Positions 14,539 through 19,570 of a DNA stretch of 19,570 nt are shown here, in pieces (position 1 is the stretch's first letter; each line of letters opens with the position of its first letter). Source of the stretch: Bacteroidales bacterium (GTDB lineage: Bacteria; Bacteroidota; Bacteroidia; Bacteroidales; JAOZVK01); the NCBI GenBank assembly GCA_029938185.1, contig JAOZVK010000043.1, forward strand, positions 1 through 19,570. The letters are read 5' to 3'. Below the pieces are notes generated by a model. That model did no database searches. It saw only the letters and a program-made list of their open reading frames with translations, and was not told the DNA's origin. The position numbers and the translations under genes are program-made.

Positions 14539-14744
14539 TTAAATAACTTTATAAAATTTAAGGTATTATACCACTCTACATGACATTTTTTTATTTGGCA
14601 TAATTTGGACAGGATTAACAGGATTTACATGATTTTTTATCATTTAAATCCTGTCGAAAATATTGGCTACCCGTCAAAAGTTGGACGGTCTTGTTTATCA
14701 AGTATTTTGTAACAGGATAAAAATCAATCCTGTAAATCCTGTCA
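14513..14744 (-). repeat. 232-bp tandem duplication, distal copy
   Basis: This is the right unit of the duplication. It continues to 14767 with sequence shared with 19248-19268, showing that the distal copy joins the intact dispersed repeat. The gene-proximal copy is cut short at 14512 by the duplication junction. Confidence 0.95.
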
Positions 14745-14767
14745 AAAAATAAAATAATGTCCAATAC
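14665..14767 (+). repeat. 103-bp dispersed repeat E, copy 1
   Basis: 99 of 103 bases match 19166-19268 without gaps. The unit runs from GGCTACCCGTC through TTGTTTATCA and ATCAATCCTGTAAATCCTG to GTCCAATAC. Its first 80 bp are also in the tandem unit at 14433-14512. Confidence 0.92.
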
Positions 14768-14780
14768 TATACATGTAGCC
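14759..14780 (-). repeat. GGCTAC-N10-TTGGAC site flush with a stop codon
   Basis: On the minus strand this reads GGCTAC-ATGTATAGTA-TTGGAC. It begins at the base immediately after the TAG stop (14783-14781) of the 1159-residue gene. A close relative lies at 716-738 and another at 19415-19436. Confidence 0.8.
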
Positions 14781-17700
14781 CTATTTAACAATCATAAAAG
14801 TTTTATTAACTATTTTTTTATTATCAATTATTAACTCGAAAAAATACAATCCATTTTTTAAATTATCTAAAAATATTGTTTTTGAAAATAATTTTTCATT
14901 TTTAGTAAAACTAAATTTCTTAATTAATACAGCTGATTTATTATAAATATTAATAACTAAATTGCCTGTTTCTTTGTTATCTAAACTTAAATTAATACTA
15001 TTTACAACTGGATTTGGAAATAGTTTTAAGTTTGATGGAAAATTAGTATTTGTGTAACTAAATGAAGCAGAGCTATTTTTACAACCATCTTCTTTTGCTA
15101 CTTCTACTCTGTAATTAGATGATTTTATATTCGAGATTACTAAATACTGTTTATTTTCATCATCTATCAATACATTGTTTTTATACCAATTGTATTTGAA
15201 TAAATCTCTATCAGTACAAACTAATATATTTAAACCTTTTTGTTTTATAGTAGGTATTTTGGGTCCATTTGACTTGTCAATCACTAATTTAACAATAGTT
15301 GCATAGCTTTCTATATCATTTACTGTTTGACTTACATAATAAATATAAGTTCCCCCATTTGTATACGAAGGAGTGTAGTCATTGTCTTGAGAAAGACTAT
15401 TTGTAAGATCAGAATTATCGTACCAATTAATATTTGTGCCTTCGGCACTTATGGTAGTTTTTTCTGTTTTTACACATGTTTTTACATCACTTGATATAGG
15501 TTTTTGAGGCTTTACAGTTATTTTTACAGTAACAGCTTCGCTTTCAATTTTACTTATTGTTTGAGTTACATATAAATAATAAATATCTGGTTCAGTATTT
15601 CCATGATCATAAGAATTACCTGTTCCTACAAGATTTAATAATGTAATATCATCATACCATTTTATATCTGTTCCTGTTGCTGTAATAATTGTAGTTTCGC
15701 CCTTGGTTATTGTTTGGTCATCAACTTCGGGACTATCAACCTTTTCATTAACAACTAATTTTGCATTAATACTTGTAACATTATTACACAATCCGGTAAT
15801 AGTACATTTATATTCACCTGCATCGGTCAGTCCAATACTTTTCATAATTAAAGCATCATTTGTTGAACCAGAAATATTTGAGTTATCCGACAATGGGTTA
15901 TTATCCTTGTACCATTGCATGCTTTTTTTACTTCCTGAAAACTCTACTTTAAACTCAACATCATTACCAATATTAACAGTTTGATCTACTGGTTCGTTAG
16001 TTATTGATAACAAATCGCCTTTAGTTATTGATATTTTGCTTTCAGATGTACATGCTCCGTTAGTAATAAGCCAATTAAATACGACTATACCACTATTTGA
16101 TATATTACGAGCAGTAGTTGTATTCAGTTGATTATTGTCAAATGTAATACCACTTGTTTCTGTAGACCACTTGCCTGTTCCAGGTGTTGGGTTATTGCCA
16201 GCTAAAACATAAAATGTTTCGCATACAGCATCATTATTTGTACCTGCATTTGCTTCAATAAATTTATCTTTATGTATTATAACATTACTACTCGAACTAC
16301 AATCCCCATTTGCAACTGTCCATTCCAATACAAAACTTTTACCCTCTATGAAATTAGAAATACTAGTGTTATGACTTGTTGTATTTTCTATTACACCGCT
16401 TCCACTAACAATTGTCCACTCTCCTGTACCAAGAGATGGATTATTGGCACTCATTGTATATGTGTTTGTACAAATATTTTCGTCATCACCTGCATTTGAT
16501 AAAACAGTATTAACAGTAATAGTTATTTCATTGCATTCGCCTGGTGTTGAACACGCACCACCTTCGCCACGAATATAATAGCTTGTTGCACTTTCGGGAC
16601 TTACTTCGATACTGTTTGTTTCAGTTTCGTCAGTTTTATTTGTTCCACAACTTGAACTATATAAAACCCATTTATTGGCATCTTTTTTATCTCCTGTTAT
16701 TATGATTGTAGAATTTTCTCCTTTACTACATATACTTGTAGCTTCAAGCGATGGTTTATCAGGAAAAACACATGCTTCATAAGCTCCAATATCACGACTG
16801 GTACCTCTTTTGGGTTTGTTTCTCTGGTCGTTTGGAGGTGCTTTAGTATCATCAGCAGCATCTATGGCAGGGCTGCCAACATTTAAAGCTATAGTAAATG
16901 TGTTTCCTCCGTAGTCATCAAAATCGGCAAGTAATGGATCTTCATTTGAAAACCATGTTGTTGCTACACCAGAACTTTTTCCGACAATGTTATTTGTATT
17001 TACTGATGGTGGAACAGGTACTTGTATATCAATATCATTAGGAGTACTTGCTGCTTTATTATTATAAATAATTGTATTATGTATAGAAAAGCCTCCGTTA
17101 TTAGTTTTTTTTATTGCTCCTCCTGCATTAGTATTCGTTGTTGTATTATTTGCAAATGTACAATTTATAATAGATGTTGTAGCATCAGCATATATTGCTC
17201 CTCCTTCTGCTGCTTGGTTATTGAAAAAAGTACAATTTATTATATTGCTTTCTGATTGATTATCTATGTATAATGCTCCACCGTTGGAAGTAGATGTACT
17301 ATTGTTATCAAAAACACAATTTGTCATTGTTAATTCTGTTTTATTAGTACATATTGCCCCACCATTTCCAACTGCTGTATTTCCTTTAAATATACAATTA
17401 TCAATAGTAAACATTGTTGTTTGGCATGATAAAATCGCTCCTCCTCCTGCATTATCCGCTTTTCCGTTAATTAATTGCATATTTTTGAGTTTTAATTCAC
17501 CCTCTCCTTTTATGTAATTAAATATTCGACAATTAGATTGTCCGCTTATTATTGTTTTTTTTGGACCATTACCTTCTATAGTTATATTCTTAGAAATTTC
17601 TAAAGGTGTATTTAATAATATAGTTTGTCCATCTATTGAGGGATCAAAAATTATTTTATTTATAGAAGGTGGTTGTTCAAGAGCCCATCGTAGCGTATTT

Positions 17701-18260
17701 GTACCATTATCTGCTGTACTTTTTACGGTATAAGTAACTTGTGGTGGTACTGGATCTGACATTGGTGTCATTCCTACTTGTGTAGGGTTTAATCGTGTTA
17801 ACAAACTTATTATGCCCGATATTATATCAGCATCTGATCCTTCGCCATTTTTTATAATCTTGATTGCCATTTTGTGAAAAAGTCGATAAACTTCAGGTCG
17901 TTTTTTGAGTTCATCTATCTTTGCTTGGGTAAGTTTAAATCCATATACTCCTGTAAGTTCCTTGCTAACATATATTTTACCACCTGAAATTGTAATTCCA
18001 TCTATCTCGCCGTCTTCCTTTTGTTCTTTTATTACATTGGTTATAAATAAATTATATAAATTGTGATAATTTTTGGTAAAAAATGTTGTTTTATCCTTAT
18101 TATTTAAGCGATTTGCTTTGAAATTACTCCCACCTAATACTAATGCATTAGGAATTGTAAGTATAAGAACAAGTGCTGTTAATATAATTTTTACTCTTAA
18201 TGAGTTTCTCATCTTCCTTAAGAAACTTGTGGTGTTTGTTGTTTTATTTTTCATTTTCAT
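14781..18260 (-). CDS. T9SS type A cargo with PMP-like beta-helix and Ig-like domains
   Basis: This 1159-residue exported protein is probably anchored at or released from the cell surface. A hydrophobic signal segment (~22-42) follows a basic N-terminus. Residues ~45-170 form a region I do not recognise. Residues ~177-440 form a parallel beta-helix with repeated GGAI and NCTF-x-NN motifs, as in Chlamydia PMP-type repeats. The block ending at ~492 (GSPAIDAADD, DQRNKPKRGTSRDIGAYE) matches the choice-of-anchor Q pattern. Two similar ~80-residue modules (~586-745; NAG-x-D/N ... C, GTGEW/GTGKW) precede an Ig-like domain (~747-838, MQWYKDNNPL, GEYKC) and two more Ig-like modules (~839-990). The C-terminus (~1076-1159; LFPNPV, GLYFFELI, KTFMIVK) is a type A sorting domain. 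ATG 18260 and ATG 18254 are both possible starts, and their products differ only by MK. The stop abuts a dispersed repeat. Confidence 0.92.
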   Translation of the reverse strand: MKMKNKTTNTTSFLRKMRNSLRVKIILTALVLILTIPNALVLGGSNFKANRLNNKDKTTFFTKNYHNLYNLFITNVIKEQKEDGEIDGITISGGKIYVSKELTGVYGFKLTQAKIDELKKRPEVYRLFHKMAIKIIKNGEGSDADIISGIISLLTRLNPTQVGMTPMSDPVPPQVTYTVKSTADNGTNTLRWALEQPPSINKIIFDPSIDGQTILLNTPLEISKNITIEGNGPKKTIISGQSNCRIFNYIKGEGELKLKNMQLINGKADNAGGGAILSCQTTMFTIDNCIFKGNTAVGNGGAICTNKTELTMTNCVFDNNSTSTSNGGALYIDNQSESNIINCTFFNNQAAEGGAIYADATTSIINCTFANNTTTNTNAGGAIKKTNNGGFSIHNTIIYNNKAASTPNDIDIQVPVPPSVNTNNIVGKSSGVATTWFSNEDPLLADFDDYGGNTFTIALNVGSPAIDAADDTKAPPNDQRNKPKRGTSRDIGAYEACVFPDKPSLEATSICSKGENSTIIITGDKKDANKWVLYSSSCGTNKTDETETNSIEVSPESATSYYIRGEGGACSTPGECNEITITVNTVLSNAGDDENICTNTYTMSANNPSLGTGEWTIVSGSGVIENTTSHNTSISNFIEGKSFVLEWTVANGDCSSSSNVIIHKDKFIEANAGTNNDAVCETFYVLAGNNPTPGTGKWSTETSGITFDNNQLNTTTARNISNSGIVVFNWLITNGACTSESKISITKGDLLSITNEPVDQTVNIGNDVEFKVEFSGSKKSMQWYKDNNPLSDNSNISGSTNDALIMKSIGLTDAGEYKCTITGLCNNVTSINAKLVVNEKVDSPEVDDQTITKGETTIITATGTDIKWYDDITLLNLVGTGNSYDHGNTEPDIYYLYVTQTISKIESEAVTVKITVKPQKPISSDVKTCVKTEKTTISAEGTNINWYDNSDLTNSLSQDNDYTPSYTNGGTYIYYVSQTVNDIESYATIVKLVIDKSNGPKIPTIKQKGLNILVCTDRDLFKYNWYKNNVLIDDENKQYLVISNIKSSNYRVEVAKEDGCKNSSASFSYTNTNFPSNLKLFPNPVVNSINLSLDNKETGNLVINIYNKSAVLIKKFSFTKNEKLFSKTIFLDNLKNGLYFFELIIDNKKIVNKTFMIVK

Positions 18261-18451
18261 TATGTTTTAAATTATTTATGGTTATTCTATTGTTAAATAA
18301 CGTTTTTTTATTAATTTAGTTTTTAATATTTTTGTTAAATAATTATATTTTCAGAAGAAAACAAGGTTTTTACAAATAATGTATTGTTTATACATCTGTA
18401 TTTCAACAACATACAATTAGGTTTTTAAATTATCTATAAATTTAATAAAAC
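18261..18451. other. Divergent intergenic region
   Basis: These 191 bp separate the minus-strand 1159-residue gene from the plus-strand metalloprotease-like gene. They must contain both promoters if each gene has its own. The sequence is extremely AT-rich with no clear -33/-7 pair, no hairpin and none of the dispersed repeats found elsewhere in the window. Confidence 0.6.
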
Positions 18452-19102
18452 ATGAAAACACATATATTACTTATTTTACTATTATTTTATTTAAACAATA
18501 TTTGCGGACAATCAAAAAAATATAATAGATATATTGATAGTACATATTATTTAAGTATTATTGATAGTTTGAACAATGAATTTGGAGAAAACAAACAGTT
18601 TAACAAAAAATATAAATTACAAATTATAATAGCTCTATCATTTTATCCTGAACTTAAAAAAATAAAAATTTCCTTTTTAGAAAAATCAATATCTACAACA
18701 ATGAACTGTAGACCAACTATATGCTCTGTTTTTAAAAAGCGAAATAATAAATATAAAATCAGATTTAATAATAGAAAAAAATTTGAAGGAATAAGCTTTG
18801 AGGATATTCCTTTTAATGCACAAATAGGAATTATTGGACACGAATTAGCACATATAACTGACTATGAAAATTCTTCAACCTTTGGGATTATAAAAAAAGC
18901 TTTTAGCTATTTGTTTAAAAAAAAGAAAGCAAAATTTGAAAAATATATTGATAAATTAACTATTGAGCATCTATTGGCATGGCAACTTTATGATTGGTCA
19001 TACTATGCAATATATAAATCAAAAGCAAGCAAAAAATACAAAAAATTTAAAAGTGAAATATATCTAAAACCAAGCGAAATTAAAAAAATAATAAATAAAT
19101 AG
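18452..19102 (+). CDS. Small exported HELAH-motif putative zinc metallopeptidase
   Basis: This 216-residue protein has a signal peptide (residues ~1-19, MKTHILLILLLFYLNNICG, before QSKK) and so is periplasmic or exported. The central feature is HELAH at 130-134 in the context IIGHELAHITDYE, the zinc-binding HExxH motif with catalytic Glu131. A third metal ligand is not certain. Candidates are Asp137 or Glu139 just after the motif and Asp165 or Glu172 in the stretch IDKLTIEHLLAWQLYDW (164-180). The body contains YPELKKIKISF and a PFNAQIGIIG strand before the motif. I have a general recollection of unnamed Bacteroidota proteins with this layout but cannot name a family. The last ~30 residues are strongly basic. 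The substrate is unknown, and processing of neighbouring surface proteins is only a guess from position. Confidence 0.8.
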   Translation: MKTHILLILLLFYLNNICGQSKKYNRYIDSTYYLSIIDSLNNEFGENKQFNKKYKLQIIIALSFYPELKKIKISFLEKSISTTMNCRPTICSVFKKRNNKYKIRFNNRKKFEGISFEDIPFNAQIGIIGHELAHITDYENSSTFGIIKKAFSYLFKKKKAKFEKYIDKLTIEHLLAWQLYDWSYYAIYKSKASKKYKKFKSEIYLKPSEIKKIINK

Positions 19103-19165
19103 TCTAAAAAAAACAATATTTATATTTTGTTAATTTGCATATTGCTATAATATTAATAGAACCCG

Positions 19166-19268
19166 GGCTACCCGTCAGAAGTTGGACAGTCTTGTTTATC
19201 AGGTATTTCGTAACAGGATAAAAATCAATCCTGTAAATCCTGTCAAAAAATAAAATAATGTCCAATAC
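19166..19268 (+). repeat. 103-bp dispersed repeat E, copy 2
   Basis: Same length as 14665-14767 and 99/103 identical. It is interrupted at 19269 by a new GGCTAC site with core CAGTTTTAAG and a TTAGAC end (19269-19290), whereas copy 1 continues into the ACATGTAGCC end. Confidence 0.92.
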
Positions 19269-19300
19269 GGCTACCAGTTTTAAGTTAGACGCTTTTTAAC

Positions 19301-19341
19301 CGCAAAGTTACACAAAGTTTGACGCAAAGTTTCGCAAAGTT
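19301..19341 (+). repeat. CGCAAAGTT short tandem cluster
   Basis: CGCAAAGTT or CACAAAGTT starts at 19301, 19311, 19323 and 19333, spaced 10, 12 and 10 bp, close to one helical turn. Arrays of this kind are familiar as intergenic repeats in Bacteroidota. Here it lies in the interior of the inverted-repeat-bounded element. Confidence 0.8.
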
Positions 19342-19414
19342 TTGCTAATCTTTACTTTAATTCTATGATTAAAACTACTTGAAAAACAAGACAGTCCAAC
19401 TTCTGACGGGTAGC

Positions 19415-19436
19415 CTCCAATACTATACGTGTAGCC
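19415..19436 (-). repeat. GGCTAC-N10-TTGGAG site variant
   Basis: On the minus strand this reads GGCTAC-ACGTATAGTA-TTGGAG, one base from the hexamer consensus and one base from the core at 14759-14780. It overlaps the last base of the adjoining inverted repeat. Confidence 0.7.
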
Positions 19437-19492
19437 CTGAATTAGGTTAAGAATTCCACTTCTATAAAATGTTATCAATTATCAATCAAGAC

Positions 19493-19519
19493 ATTGTACC
19501 ATTGTATCATTGAATAATT
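19493..19519 (+). repeat. 27-bp repeat B, right-end copy
   Basis: Identical to 56-82. It runs directly into the 8-bp tandem array, which looks like an expansion of its ATTGAA end. Confidence 0.85.
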
Positions 19520-19570
19520 GAACCATTGAACCATTGAACCATTGAACCATTGAACCATTGAACCATTGAA
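19517..19570 (+). repeat. 8-bp microsatellite ATTGAACC, at least 6.75 copies
   Basis: Perfect tandem copies of ATTGAACC run from 19517 to the last base of the window, so the array's true length is unknown. Non-coding, with nothing to suggest CRISPR. Confidence 0.92.

Larger units (their letters stand above)
14307..14780. other. Duplicated upstream region between two minus-strand genes
   Basis: No gene is supported in these 474 bp. Almost all of it consists of the 232-bp tandem duplication and the right-hand copy's extension to 14780, where the TAG stop of the next gene begins. It carries two hairpins, three GGCTAC-N10-TTGGAC sites and a short decoy reading frame. Any promoter for the beta-barrel gene would lie here and would be present twice, but I could not recognise one confidently. 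Confidence 0.8.
19166..19415. mobile_element. MITE-like element with 32-bp terminal inverted repeats
   Basis: The left end 19166-19197 and right end 19384-19415 are reverse complements at 31 of 32 positions, bounding 250 bp with no coding capacity. Both ends begin GGCTACCCGTCAGAAG when read inward. The interior contains the rest of repeat E, another GGCTAC site (19269-19290) and four CRCAAAGTT units (19301-19341). I see no flanking target-site duplication (ACCC before, TCCA after). The element could be a non-autonomous transposon relic or a mosaic of smaller repeats. Confidence 0.6.
19103..19570. other. Repeat-rich non-coding right end
   Basis: No gene is visible in these 468 bp. They hold the 103-bp repeat E copy 2 within an inverted-repeat-bounded element (19166-19415), a tail site (19415-19436), repeat B (19493-19527) and an 8-bp tandem array running off the end of the window. 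Confidence 0.75.

Noticed and set aside
18261..18451. Assigning specific promoters in the divergent region
   Set aside because: Several TTTG-like and TA-rich strings occur, but none gives the -33/-7 Bacteroidota spacing convincingly.
19166..19415. Calling the inverted-repeat element a complete insertion sequence
   Set aside because: There is no transposase frame inside and no target-site duplication at the edges.

Overview
The window looks like a chromosomal segment, or a short contig, from an AT-rich Bacteroidota bacterium that has a type IX secretion system (T9SS) and possibly gliding motility. Three things support this. One giant surface protein ends in a type B (gliding-motility-associated, CHU_C-like) sorting domain. 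A second large protein ends in a type A (Por secretion tail) sorting domain. A PorP/SprF-family outer-membrane protein directly follows the giant gene. Purine-rich Shine-Dalgarno sequences are largely absent and the intergenic DNA is very AT-rich, which also fits.

Layout. 1-930 is non-coding and packed with short dispersed repeats. 931-10188 (+) encodes a 3085-residue exported protein: a DUF7948-like head, a seven-repeat SBBP propeller, an Ig-like segment, twelve Cys-containing ~76-residue modules, twelve PKD-like modules and a divergent Cys-rich type B sorting domain. The PorP/SprF gene follows 11 nt later (10200-11282, +), so the two look like a two-gene secretion/anchoring operon. Three minus-strand genes come next: a GT4-like glycosyltransferase (11408-12550), an outer-membrane beta-barrel protein with a carboxypeptidase-regulatory-like plug (13245-14306), and a 1159-residue T9SS type A cargo with a Chlamydia-PMP-like beta-helix (14781-18260). 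Divergent from the last is a small exported protein with an HELAH zinc-protease motif (18452-19102, +). 19103-19570 is again repeat-rich and non-coding.

How the genes relate. Apart from the glycosyltransferase, every product is predicted to be exported or to sit in the outer membrane. The PorP/SprF protein probably works with the giant type B cargo. The type A cargo would use the same general T9SS, whose core genes are not in this window.

The most unusual material is non-coding. A family of 22-bp sites of the form GGCTAC-N10-TTGGAC recurs about nine times, on both strands, with different 10-bp cores. Some copies sit inside a 103-bp repeat present at two loci. One locus has a 98%-identical 232-bp tandem duplication that copies the start codon and first codons of the beta-barrel gene. 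The other locus is a ~250-bp element with 32-bp terminal inverted repeats. Dispersed repeats touch, or lie within 8 nt of, the stop codons of all three minus-strand genes. I see no tRNA, rRNA, CRISPR array, transposase or recombinase gene.
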